Positions 22,784 to 34,179 of a stretch of DNA of 64,000 bases are shown here, in pieces; position 1 is the first letter of the stretch, and each line of letters opens with the position of its first letter. The stretch is taken from contig JADNYV010000195.1 in the NCBI GenBank assembly GCA_015501055.1, forward strand, positions 1-64,000. Reading direction: 5' to 3'. This stretch comes from Mucidula mucida (lineage: Eukaryota > Basidiomycota > Agaricomycetes > Agaricales > Physalacriaceae). The notes below the pieces were generated by a model. The model ran no database searches. It was not told where the DNA came from and worked only from the letters and a program-made list of their open reading frames with translations. A program made the translations under genes and the position numbers.

Positions 22784-25700
22784 TGTGTGATAGGATGTGC
22801 AAGCAAAAGTGTGCGGGCGGGATGGGATGGAGGATGATGTTGCTCGAGGTGCTGATGCATGGGCAAGCGAATCTCTTCGTCTTGGATATCGACATGTGCG
22901 AGAGATTAGTTGTGCGCGGCGTCAAGGGTACTTCTGTCCATTTCCGTATGCTACACGGGCTTGTCAGTTACGAAGGGAGTATAACGAGAGGAGAGAAAAC
23001 TCACATCACAGTACGAAACGGTAGATGATTATACGACGTAAACTATGGTTGTTCAACGAATCGAGTTCATAGAAGGCGATGGGTGCATAGCTAACGCAAA
23101 ACTCAGCGTGAGTAGTTCAGCATAAGGCTTGTACACGCCGCTAATAGCGACCCATGTAACCTTGATCAAAGTCTAGAAAATGACAACGTTAGTATGCACT
23201 TAACATCGACCAGTGGTATGACTTACTAAGAAGTTACTGTCCTGAGACTTGGAGACGACGTCTATTAGGACGTGGGTCCTCGACAAGACAAGTGTCTACA
23301 GCACCAAGGTCAATCGGGTTAGATACAGACTGAAACTCGAAAACGTCACCATGACGCGAGGACAGCGCGGCGAAGGCTGCGCCGAGGACGAAAGTCTTCA
23401 ACCAATACTCCTCCGTGGATGTTATCGCTTGCCGTGCTATCAAGAACCCTCCCGACCCGACTTGCGCCATGTCTGGCGCATTCGGAGGACGTCGTAGCAC
23501 TAGAACAAAGGAGTATCTCTATTGCACGAGCACGTTTCTCCGACTTCAGTTGTGCCTACGCCCTCCCACAGTTATCTAAAGCATAAGATCAGTACATGAA
23601 GGAATTGATTAATATCAACAAATTCACCTTGGCACGATGAGAATACCAGCAATTCCATCGCTGAGTACAGAGGGTTGTCCTCTGGATGTCTTCCTTGTCG
23701 AGTTCAAATTCCCGATGTCGCGCCCTACATCATGCCGACAATGTCAGGCAATCCGTCAATCGTACGGCGCGAGCGAAACAGCATTCGCGGTGAGGCGCGT
23801 CGGGCGTAGCATTGTCATCCTTGAGTCCTAACAGCGAAATCAGTGAAAAGCACCAGATGAATCAATTCGACTTACTAATGGTTATCCACTGCCCACGGTA
23901 TCTAGCTCACGGATATCCTTTCAGAAATGAATACAATAGGGAACAAAATTGTAGAACTCACCCTCGACAACTGGCGGTCAACATTCAGAGCCGCGCTGCG
24001 CCATAGCGGCGAATGTAGCGCACATGAAGCCAACCATTTACGGAGGACAACCATCGCGCCCTGTCACAAAGACGCGTCGTCGCCGTTCCAGCGCTGAGAT
24101 GTCGCTGAAAGTTGTGCTAGCAGTGGCCCGGAATGAACAATGCTAAACATAATGTCGAAGACCGGGGGGGCGTTAATCCGTGGTCTCCTGTATCCGCCGT
24201 ACCATTTCGGCTTTCTCACCGGCACGAAGCCAAATGGGAAAAGGACGCGTCGCGAAGACAACGCCGCAGACGTCGGCGAACAACAAACAAGGCATACTGA
24301 AGTCTCGAGGTCTATTATAGACATCAGCAAATTTGGACCACACATCAACGGCGTGGACTTACCAGGTAAGCCCGAGTCTTCATGGTCGGTGCGGGATGAG
24401 ATGAATGGGTTCCTCGAAGAAGTCGTCGGAGCCTTATGCCCATGCGAGTATAAGGAATGTAGCAGTCGGAGGTGTACAGAGAATGTACCGTTCATGAGCA
24501 TAGCCAGTCCCCGATGGTTTACTCGACGTCTGGTACTGTGGGGGCGGGAAATGAGTAGGGCTACGACGTGCTGGAAGACTACGGACCAAGCGAGGAGTAG
24601 AAGGCGGCATTAATGAACGATCCTAGCCGCGACACTGTCGTCCACGTCGCGCTAAACAGCACCAAAAGAAAATCTGGAAAAACTCGTCAACGGGCTATGG
24701 AACGACACGAAACAATAGACGTACCAGAGCGTTATAGCGCAGAATGAAGACACCTGATGAAGGGAAATGATGAGCAAGAATATCAACAACGATGGTGGGA
24801 AGAAAGAAATGGACCTCTCACGATCACTGGCTCGGTCACGTTATGAACGCGTCGGGAATGGTATGGAGAGAACAACAGCGCCGGCTCAGAGGGACCCACA
24901 GAAGAAGTGAGGTATGAGATAAAGAAGTAGAACATGGCCGTGTCGCAGTAAGGAAGAGGGAAGGATGGGAGAGGGAATGATGAGTTCTAACCGAATCCCA
25001 TCGCCTTTTATTCGTGTTTCCATTCCCCAAAGATTCATCAGAGACGTAAATACATTCGGGTAGTCAACCGCAACTGTGCGCGACCGTCGGACTGTACGAA
25101 ATCTTTCCAATATTCGGGCGCATATTACGCCGCCACACAATCTCGCTTCTGCTTAATTCGCCGCCCTGTGCAAAAGACAGTGAGGCGATTCTAGTCACAA
25201 TCAATATAACACTTCGACTTTATCATAGTCAGACCTCAAGATACGCAGTGAACGCAATACAGAAGAAACTTACCTCCGTCTCTAGAATGCACCACAGCGA
25301 CTATCCCGTCCTTGACAGAATCCTCCGAGTATCAAAATACTCCAATTACATGAAGGGTCCACCTCTGATGATCTGATGGGAGTAAGGCCGACGCGCCCAG
25401 ACACGGAGCTAACGAAAACTTACAGATTGGACTTTTCACCTTCACGTACGCAACGCTTCGCATTGCTAATTACATCCTTTTAGGAACGGAGAAATGAGCC
25501 CGAGTACGTTGTCATATGAGTCAGCACAAATTCAACGCCATTAAATTGCGGAAAAGGAACGAACCATTTCAGCATATTGGTGACACAGCGCGCGAATCGC
25601 GTGTTAACGTTGCTTCTAGGCGAGATCAAGGTCGCAGAGAGTGTATTCAGAGTAGATACACCTAATGTAGCCATGGCGTATGTGAAATTTGAACGGGAAA

Positions 25701-26550
25701 CAAGATTTACGCCAAAGTCGCAGAGGGACGGAGGAGGAGCACGAGCACTGGCGTCATTTCCCCGCATCCATGGCGGACCAGATAAGATTGTCGATTCCCC
25801 AGAGACGTCATAGGGCCCAAGAGATCCTCGTGCCATCGATGTGCAGGGTCCCGAAGGCCGCACAGAGCGTTTGACGCGAAAAGTAGGCTTCAAAGCGCGT
25901 TCAGAGGTTCATAAAGCATCGGATATCACAGTACGTAATCCATAGAGTCGTCTCCAAGTAAATTCAGACATGCTGGAGATACAGGCGAGTGGGAAACCAA
26001 AAGAGTGCGCCAGTGGAACCGTTTCGAAATCGGACACGTCGTGGTTCGAGTTCAAGTCAACCCGATCACCTGGACCTATTCTATCCGCATGTTGACACTT
26101 CATGCCGATATTTTGCCGCCATTTCCGAGTAGATTGGACGTCTAGGCGGAGGTGACGACTCGGTGTACCCGCTGAGCGTGCGGAATAAACCCTCTTCGTA
26201 GAATACGCCTGTTGGACTTGGCGACCCGACGGACATCATCTCCAGGGTGTACATGACGACTTCTAGTAAACTTCAGGTCCATCTTACGGTGTCGTAACGA
26301 GATCTTTTCTGAAGACATTTCGGACATTCCTACTTCTCCGTAAGTGTCAACATGTGCTATATCGTCTACTCTTGCTTTGGGCCGACTTTGGGTGTTTACC
26401 AGGTTATCATAGTATCTCATACAATACTCAGGATGGTCTTTAAAACGTCTTGTAGTGCTTCTAAGACATGATATTCGTCAGATACAGATACAGATTTGTA
26501 CACTACTCTAACAACACTTTCGAGTCCACAGTCAACGAATGGAGTCAAAA
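22784..26550. other. Unassigned, gene-like sequence in block B1
   Basis: No long gene. Several minus-strand pieces look like exons with plausible splice sites. One starts MAQVGSGGFLIARQAITS (about 23473) and ends before GTGACG. One is TLIKVTWVAISGVYKPYAEL (after a TTTCTAG acceptor, about 23170). Another is a 137-codon frame at 25480-25893. There is also a 157-codon plus-strand frame at 24140-24613, conserved in copy B2. I cannot connect these into a family I know, so no function is proposed. Confidence 0.35.
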
Positions 26551-26639
26551 ATTGCAGCAAGAATTTAAAATCGACTGTAATTGCAAGATAAACTACGACA
26601 CGAGGATCTCTTCTACGTAGTCTACATATGTACTCGCTT

Positions 26640-26950
26640 CAACGTATCTACTATGCCCGCGATGGCCTCAAGTTCAACCAACCGAATGGACCGTGCCAAA
26701 GCAGTCTACTGCCAAGCACGTCGTCAGCCGGGAAATCAGAACGGCGAGCGAACGCGTAACTGAAAAGAATTCACGGCGATGATTTCACCGTTGACACGAA
26801 ACTACAAACAGTCAGCTCCGCTGGGTGATCGAAAGGAAATGAGAGGCACTAACCGTCAGATGGCAGAACCAAATGGAGACCGTAGTCTCTCGAGAAGTAC
26901 GGTACCCACGCCGTAGAGTCAGCGCCCGTGTCCAACTGACTGTGGCGTCG
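26640..26950 (-). pseudogene. Aspartic-protease-like fragment, copy B1
   Basis: The minus strand encodes QLDTGADSTAWVPYFSRDYG, resembling the catalytic DTG(A/S) loop of retropepsin/pepsin-like proteases. It ends at a GTTAGT donor. The exon that continues it in copy B2 (with ADDVLG) is frameshifted here. Fragmentary; the family assignment rests on the motif only. Confidence 0.3.
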
Positions 26951-26989
26951 AGTTCCATGACTATCTGCATATCATCGCAGTGAGAAGCT

Positions 26990-27980
26990 CGCAGCGCGAG
27001 CGCAGCGGCGGTAACGCCAGATGCTCACTGCGATTGAAGGGTATCCAGACGCTGTCTCACGAAATTAGCGTGGAAATGAACTAAAGCATGATAACGTACC
27101 GCCGCGTATTCGTCACCAACGTGTCCGAAAGCGTCTATAAATCCGAGCTCCGTGAGATCTAGATCGGCATCAGCGGCGAGTTTAGCCGCAGGCTGGGCTG
27201 ATGGTCGTAGGTACAATTGGAGTTCCTGGCGGCTTGGCTTGATGGAGACGGTTCAAAGGAGGCGACGAGAGCAATGGTGCGCGGAGACGTCAAAGATAGT
27301 GCACACAGCCTTGGCCGACAATACATGGGCACCAAAGTCCGGGTGCAGCGAGAATTGAAGGAACTGTGGCGTTGATATTCCCGGAGACGTGATTATCCCA
27401 GCAGCGGCAAGATCGCAGTGTAGCGTCGCTGGCGGCCGTGAAGTACGGCATGAATACTATTTACGCGAAATTAGCCTGAACCCTTGAAAGGAACTAAGTA
27501 AAATCACGTACCTCCGCATATTCGTCACCACGATGTCCTGGAGCGTCCAGACACGCGAGCTACGTGGTATCCAAGTCGCATTCAGGCCCTGATTGACCCG
27601 ACGGCTGAGGTCGTGCGTCCAAGACCCACGAGGACGAGTTCCAAATGTGGCGTTGGTTATGGTCGCCATCAGTGGTTACGCCAGTACTGAAAGGCGCCCG
27701 GGAAGAGCGCAGCGGTGGACGTTCCGCAGGCTGTTGCATTGAAAGCAGTCTGGAATTAGCAATTAGTGAGCTACATCATGGTAACGTACGCGGATAACAT
27801 TACCGTCAAAACGTCCCAATTTGTCGAGAAACCCGAATCAACAAGATCCAGATCGGAATCAGGGCGCGGTGGCATTCGGAAGGATTTCGCTCTAGATTTG
27901 CTGGTAACGTGTCCGAGCCAAGGTCAGAATAAGCGAAATTTGAACCAAAATTCACACCTTTTTTAGAAAAAAAAAGCCGG
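26990..27980 (-). repeat. Tandem exon-intron modules, copy B1
   Basis: Three related modules on the minus strand, starting near 27178, 27588 and 27864. They encode DLDLTELGFIDAFGHVGDEY, a stop-containing variant (DLDTT*LACLDAPGHRGDEY), and DLDLVDSGFLDKLGRFDGN. Each is followed by a GTACGT donor and a similar intron. The spacing is about 280 and 410 bp. They are internal duplications of one ancestral exon plus flanking intron, in an unassigned and decayed gene. Confidence 0.5.
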
Positions 27981-27999
27981 GCCGGCAGGCCATTTACTG

Positions 28000-30240
28000 C
28001 TGGAGATGCACTAAACATCGTGGTTTCACAGTGATGCATCGTTTGTGGAATGTCGGGACATACGGTGGAGGCGGCGAAGCCGCCTCGCCTAATAGCCTAG
28101 GAAATTCCAGTTCCAATCGCGCTGAATACGGGCTAACGTACCGCATTTGATGCTGAACACTCCCATCTGACGAGAATGAGTCAAAAATCACACATTTAGA
28201 ATGAACCAAATACGCACCTGAAAAGCCGCTCCGGCCAGGACGTTGAAGCAGTCGTAGAATCAGAACATGGTTTCCATGGCAGCGAAATCGCTATCCTTTG
28301 ACTGCAGAGGGCTGTAGACGTGGCGGAGAAGTACCTGGCATTCGACTGGTTTCTCCAATCACCGCGAATGTCACGCCGCCGCGGACAAAAGACCTGTGAT
28401 GCAAAGGGAAATGAGCATGAAATCTACCGCCGAATGAACATGAAAACAGTCAAAAACACTACTTGAAAGACACACTTTTTCTTGAAATCCAAGCCCAGCC
28501 GGCGAGGCGGTCTACGCGGCGCTAATCCATGGTTCCGTTTGAAAAGGTAGCCGCATTCCGATGTAAGTCGAATTGTCCATATTGTCGGCGCCGAAAGCGC
28601 AGACGCGTCGTATCTGTGGGGAATCAGATTTGTGGGAAGTAGTTGATGGTAAGAGGCTAACCATCAAGTTGGCAAATGATGATCGACACTCACACGATCG
28701 ACGTCTACCTCTAACCGTCATGTCGCTCCCAGCGTCATCGCTCACCACCCTTCAAGTCTCTCCAATTTGGCTTCTTTCGAGCTGATGGGTGTCTGTGTGT
28801 CCGTTCTCTGTTAGTTCTTTAAATGTATAACGCAACCACGCACCTGAAAACCGTCCTCGTCAATCTCGTCTCGAGACGCCTTGCTATAAGTTCTCTTCGA
28901 AATCCGACATATGTTCTTGACGAATTGAGGGTGTCTCCGTCTGCAAAATGTTTTAGCTGTATCTGGTATGACTCGGCTAACTGCACGTACCTTGTCGCTA
29001 CACTGTCCGACTTCTCCGGCCTTGGCTAAATTCTGACAACGGATCTCGACGAATTGAGCGGGTACACCTCTTTAGATGCGGCGCCATAGAACCTTTCTGC
29101 CTCGTCAACTCCTCTGCTGAGCCACTTCAGGTTCCAATATGCGCTGAAATAATGTAAGTTCAGCGCACAAACATGGCGAAGGAAACGACGAACATACGTC
29201 AACAGTGATATGTTTCTGGCGGAAACGGTGTTGGGGAAAGTGACGGTAGGAGAGAAAGGATGAATGGGGACTCTAGGCTGACATTCGCCAGAGATCGAAT
29301 CAGGTCCCCGCCGGACGAAAATTTCCGTATGTAAGATGCGTTCTACTCCGATCGTTGCCTTGACTAACATTTTTTAGGTCCCCGTATGGTCTTCCGTGGC
29401 GCACTCATAGGATGGTATAAGTGTCTCTGATAAAATCCCATGGGTACTTTTCCTGAACTGTACGCACATTAACTTCAAGCTTTCGAGGTCTGTATTGACT
29501 GAGCTGAGTACGTGCCGTCAGACCTCAATATGTGTCGCATCAGTAACCAAACTGCCCTGCAGTTTACGGGATTGCGGCTATTTTCTGCTTTTATTCTTGA
29601 GATACACGAATCTGTGAACGTGCTAGGACTACGAGACTGTATTATCGAAACAGAATGACAATCCGCGTTGAACAACATTGCGGGACCACCAGAACAAAAG
29701 CTCCGCCACATAGTCTCAGTCATGATGCGATGGAAGCGCGCACTGCGCATCAGTCAACAGATTAGTGATGTCGGGCCCAGACGCCCGCCCACTAAATCAA
29801 ACCTTAACTGAAAAGGCCTATAAGAGGACGAAGAATTCTGGTTGTACGCCATCACCCATGTTTCCTTCTCGGCGTTATGCTGCCATTATGCTCGCCGATG
29901 TCCTTGATATTTTTCGCGACTTGCATTCGGCAGTTCTCTCGACTGTGCTCGTGATGTGTGTGTCTTTCTTTCTTTGTACGGACAGCTCCTTCTCACGGCG
30001 TCTTCGTTCGAGTGACTTGTGTACTCACTAGGTCCGGTATCGTCTTGTGGTCACGCAACATTCGAGTAAGTGTTTCTTATGTCTTTCTGTCACTGTCATC
30101 CTAACCTGTTTATTGCGTAGACAGACCATGGCGATCAGAACACTAATTCTTCTGCCTCGATTCGCAAGCTTCAGTGCTACGAATTCGACGGCAGCACGGT
30201 ACGTCCAGTGACTCGCCCAAAATTCACTCATTCACCTCTG
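28000..30240. other. Unassigned, decayed sequence in block B1
   Basis: It contains the more diverged counterpart of the plus-strand frame annotated at 40292-40703, here broken by stops and indels (28823-29370), plus short frames of unknown meaning. Nothing further can be assigned. Confidence 0.35.
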
Positions 30241-30589
30241 TAAAAGTCCGTGTGTGCTGGGGCAAACACCACAGCTCTGCTGCGACTGCGCGAGCCAGGT
30301 ATGGGATGATTTTGGGGCCCGTGTGGCTTAATGGGGCTGACCCTACCCAAACCCGACCTTGCGCGCAGTTGGTGTTTGCCTGGTATCCTGCCCGCCCTCC
30401 TTGGAGTAGCGCAATCAGCCACCGAGACTCTGTTTTTTTTAAGCCTTTCCGCGAGAGATTTGACGCTGTACTCGCCAGCCCCTGCCCTGGGTAACGGAGC
30501 GCTCGCGGTTTGAATCTCGGCCGAGAAGCCCAAAGACCTTAGCAGGGCACCTTGACGGTACCACCTACGAGCTTAAAAGTGCTCTTTAG

Positions 30590-30625
30590 CGAGACGTGCC
30601 TGTACAAAATGCACAGGCACCTTTC
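30590..30625. other. Hairpin near the right end of block B1
   Basis: The inverted repeat GTGCCTGTACA / TGCACAGGCAC has one mismatched pair; the B2 copy is perfect. Confidence 0.5.
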
Positions 30626-30713
30626 GCTTAGACATTTACAGTAAATACTTGCCGTAGTAGTCAAATAATGCATTCATTTGACCAAGAAGAACCAAAGAGC
30701 ACTCGAAGATGTC

Positions 30714-30809
30714 TCCCCCGAAGAACCACGCGAAGACATTTCCCCAAAGACACCGAAGAGGAGGATGCTTCCCCGAAGAACCACGCGTTCCTTCCCCGAA
30801 GAGCCACGC
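30714..30809 (+). repeat. Degenerate minisatellite at the end of block B1
   Basis: Three copies of a CCCCGAAGARCCACGCG motif are interspersed with related AAGACA/CCCC units. The duplicated block ends inside it, so it may have served as a recombination site. Confidence 0.5.
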
Positions 30810-30832
30810 GAAGCGAAGAGGATGACGTCATC

Positions 30833-30840
30833 CGACACAC
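30833..30840. promoter_or_regulatory. CRE/ATF-like palindrome upstream of thiolase copy 2
   Basis: TGACGTCA, at the same relative position as in the other thiolase copies. Confidence 0.4.
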
Positions 30841-31134
30841 ATCATGCATCGGTAAATGACAGTCGACTCGCCTTCCTCCATCACTCATTTGCAAGAGCGT
30901 GCGCGGGCTCCTGTGGCCCTTTTCTTTGGCACATGATGAAGAGAATGCGCGTTCCGACACGCCTTATGGGAATTGCCGCCATGGAGCCGCGTCGAGGAGT
31001 ACGCCTGTCGCGAGTATGTCTATCACGGTCTTGTACCCCTACTCCTCTTTGAGGCTATCGCAGCAAGTCGACACGGACCGGTTGTCGTAGTAGCCGAATA
31101 GCGAACCCATGACCACCCCGCATCTTCTACCACC

Positions 31135-32723
31135 ATGAGCGAAAGCAAAGGGCGACGTGTATTCATCATCGGCGGGGGATGTACGGCGTTTATCAAGGTG
31201 GGTTCGCGTGCTTGCCTATATTGACGTGTGTAGCCCAGGGCAAAGCGGACGACGGAAGATGTATGCTCTTCCGTGAAAGCAAATCGGACGACGCTTATAC
31301 ATTTCGCAGATGGGTCTCGAGGCTGCGACGAAGGCGTTGCTAGACGCTGGGATCACGTACGACGAGGTCGAGCTGGCGAGCGTTGGGTACTGCTATGGTG
31401 ATTCCACGGCGGGCCAGGTGAGTACCACCCTTTCCCATATCCTGATACTCAGATATCCTCAGCGATCCCTCTACGCACTCGGTCTGACGTCTATCCCCAT
31501 CACCAACGTCAACAACAACTGCTCTACCGGCTCGACCGCCCTCTTCGCCGCGTCCTCCGCTGTTCGATACGGCCAAGCGTCATGCGCTCTTGCCCTGGAT
31601 TCGAGCAAATGAAGCCCGGCAGTCTCGGCAGCAATTTCCCCGACCGTCCATCTCCCACCGCGCTCCTCAACCAGCGCAGTGCTGAAGCTGAAGAGGCGCT
31701 CGGGGGGAACCATGGTCCTGGTGCGCCGCGCATGTTTGATAACGCAGCGAAAGAGTATTTCAAAAAGTACGGGTGTGGGTCTGCGGAGATCTAGGCAGGA
31801 TTGCGAGCAAGAATCATAAACACTCGGTGAACAACCCGTATAGCCAGTTCCGGGATGGATGGAGTGTGGAGCAGGTGATGAAGGGGAAGAGATTACGGAT
31901 CAGCTGACGGTGTATATGTGCAGTCCAACGTCGGACGGCGCGGCGTGCTGTATCGTGGCGGACGAGGCGTTTGTCAGAACATGGACTGGAGAATCAGGCG
32001 ATTGAGATTGTGGCGAGTGCGTTGATGACGGATACACTGTCGGCCTACAAGGGAGATGCGATGGATATTGTCGGTTATGGCATGTCTCGCAAGTGTGCTG
32101 ACAAGGTGTTTGAGGAGGCCAATGCGAGCAGGGACGATGTCGGTGTCGTGAACTGCACGATTGCTTTGCTTCCAACGAGGTAAGCTTCAGTTTTGGTTAT
32201 ATCCTCATCTGACGCGCCGTATAGCTGGTGACGTATGACGCGCTGCGTCTCTGTCCGATGGCGGCGCAGTTGATATGGTCAGACGCGGCGACAACACGTA
32301 TGGCGGGAAATACGTCATCAACCCTAGTGGCGGACTCGAAGCAAAGGACATCCACTCGGGGCGACGGGACTCGGTATGCATTTCTACATCACGAGTACGT
32401 CTTCTCTCTTCCTTCCCTCCGCTCTCCTCACCTCTTCTTCCTAGTGCAATTGAGAAATTGGGCTGGTCCGATGCAAGCTCCGGGGCTCTTCCCCTTGGTA
32501 ATCCCCGCGGCAAGTATGGGCTGGTGCATAATCTGGGTTGGGTGGGGCGGTGGTCGTGTCGCTGTTGCGGAGGCCGAGTTTTGGAGGGAGGGTGGGAGGA
32601 TGGAAGGGACAGGTGGGGTATAATCATGCGTGTGTGTGTAGAGGTGTGACGAGGGAGGATGTGGATAAGGTTAAGTCGAGGAGGAGTGCGAGTGAGTATG
32701 TCTTGCAGGCGGCAAAGCTGTAA
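31135..32723 (+). pseudogene. SCPx-type thiolase, copy 2, multiple 1-2 nt deletions
   Basis: Same five-exon layout as copies 3 and 4 (exons 1-2: 31135-31197 and 31310-31417). Exon 3 starts at 31463 with the catalytic NNNCSTG motif intact. Against copy 3 it lacks single bases at about 31600 (CCTGGATTC for CCTGGGATTC), 31790 (GGAGATC), 31890 (GAAGAGATT), 31977 (3 nt, CAGAACATG), 32148 (GTCGTGAAC) and 32258. Substitutions are few, so these are almost pure deletions. It is either a recent pseudogene or an unpolished consensus. The C-terminal exon, including AKL-TAA, is still recognisable. Confidence 0.8.
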
Positions 32724-33880
32724 GTATAAAAATGGATGTTTTTGAGGACTACTGCATGTTCGTCAAATGTTCCGTTTACTGAACGTTCTGGTAAGCGAAC
32801 TTTCCTTTCTTGTGCGACTATTATACAGGCCCTTCTGTTTGTAGGCTGTGATGGTGATGCGCCAAGGCCAGTAAGGCGCTGCTTCTTGATGCTTTGAAAC
32901 GACAGCATGATTGCTCCGCCTGTCGCTGATTCTATCACTCCTCGAGGCGAAAATTATCCTTCAGTTCCCCTGGGATCTATTTCCTGTACGCCACGTCAAA
33001 TGTCGTTTCTATCCGAACGAGGCTGACGAGGCGCATCATCAAAAAACTCCATGGCACGGTCGCACAATTACGCTGAGCTTTGATCACTGTTCAATTGTGT
33101 GGCTGCGAGTAGAATGTAACACAAATCATTGGCATGCGCACTTGATCCCTGAGGACATCTTAATCAGAATGTTCCGACCATGATGCTTTGCCTGCTGGTT
33201 CTTGATTTGACCCCATCGACACGCTTTTACAAGAATAGATATGAGGAACTGTCATCCCATCGTCAAACGATGCCTGGACGACCTCTTATTCCCAAACAGC
33301 TAGAATTGTCCTAGCTTGACATCACGGCTTGATTGTTCAGAGTGACTCTTTTCATTCTGTGCATACTCACGCAATTCATAGCAGTACTGGCTGATGATCT
33401 TTCACCGTTCTTCTAGTCGCCCCGGAGTAATGGCGGTCCCTCGCGTAATCCTAATAGAAACACTGCTCGTACTCACGCTTCCTTTGATCATGTCCACCAA
33501 CGATACGCAACTGCAATACGAATTGGATGAGGCAGGGGTCAAATCCATCCTCTCCACCACGCTCAATGCATGGATTCTCAGATGTTCTGCTACGTCGTCT
33601 ATACATCTTTTCGATGTATCAAATCCGTACGCCCCCTCATTTGTCTTTGCGTCCATTATTTCTCATGGCATCGTAATCAGTGTCTACGTCGCACCAGAGA
33701 ATCGTCTTCAACAGGCAAGCGAAAAGCCTTGGCTGGCCCAATCACGCTCATCTTGACCATGCGCAAGTGGGCTGTGTATGACATTTTGTCAACGCCACGT
33801 TCATCGATGCAGCTGCAACTCGAGAGGTCGACTTTGTGTGGTCCTCGTCGGGTTGAAACTTTCGGATCAGTCACCTTGTT
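32724..33880. repeat. Thiolase downstream region, copy 2
   Basis: Matches 44528-45712. It includes a dispersed-repeat member (32930-33070) and a frame starting MAVPRVILIETLLVLTLP (33430) that is interrupted here. It ends abruptly at the junction with block B2. Confidence 0.65.
32930..33070 (+). repeat. Dispersed ~190-bp repeat, member 2
   Basis: TTCCTGTACGCCACGTCAAATGT followed by GAGGCTGACGAGGCGCATCATC; deletions relative to member 3 at 44740. Confidence 0.5.
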
Positions 33881-34179
33881 TTGTGGTACAGAAAATGTCC
33901 TTCGTGTTCGTATGCCTAGTCGACTCTTCAAATTCGATCTCTGGCGCGTCGTATGATCGCAACCGTCCCACGGACAAGCGAATCTCTTCGTCTTGGGATC
34001 ATGGATCTCGACATGACGCTTCAAGTGGCGGTTCAGCGCATAGACCCGTGGACAATAAGGGCATGGCTGAAAAGAGAACAAAAGGGAGTTATGTCAGCGA
34101 CCGATGAACAATAACGGTGTCCGGATTTGGACACAAGGCGGGTACTCACAAAGGCTCGGGCTTTGATTGGAGAAGACAT
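33881..34179 (-). pseudogene. C2H2 zinc-finger paralogue, truncated, copy B2
   Basis: Starts MSSPIKARAF at 34179 and carries the same exon 2/3 fusion as the 22.8-kb copy (TAGTCGACT). It is cut off within the third finger at the junction with thiolase downstream DNA. The first two fingers (CPYC...H and FACPWDGCDH) are intact; the rest is lost. Confidence 0.78.

Larger units (their letters stand above)
22485..30809. repeat. 8.3-kb duplicated block, copy B1
   Basis: Corresponds to 33881-42205 at a nearly constant offset of about 11395 bp. Roughly 22.5-26.5 kb and 29.8-30.8 kb look nearly identical between the copies by eye, while 26.5-29.8 kb differs by many substitutions and small indels. The left edge lies inside the C2H2 paralogue. 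The right edge lies at a short minisatellite. Confidence 0.85.

Noticed and set aside
24140..24613. 157-codon plus-strand frame, conserved at 35532-36005
   Set aside because: Conservation reflects the recent duplication of the whole block; no motif and no codon-level evidence. Not called as a gene.
26500..30300. LTR retrotransposon suggested by the protease-like motif
   Set aside because: No reverse transcriptase, RNase H or integrase motifs in any frame I read, and no paired long terminal repeats around it. The large direct repeat is a segmental duplication that also contains host genes.
30320..30520. Possible Pol III promoter pair (TGGCTTAATGG ... GGTTTGAATCTC), also in block B2
   Set aside because: The boxes are about 185 bp apart, too far for a tRNA or ordinary SINE promoter, and no cloverleaf forms.
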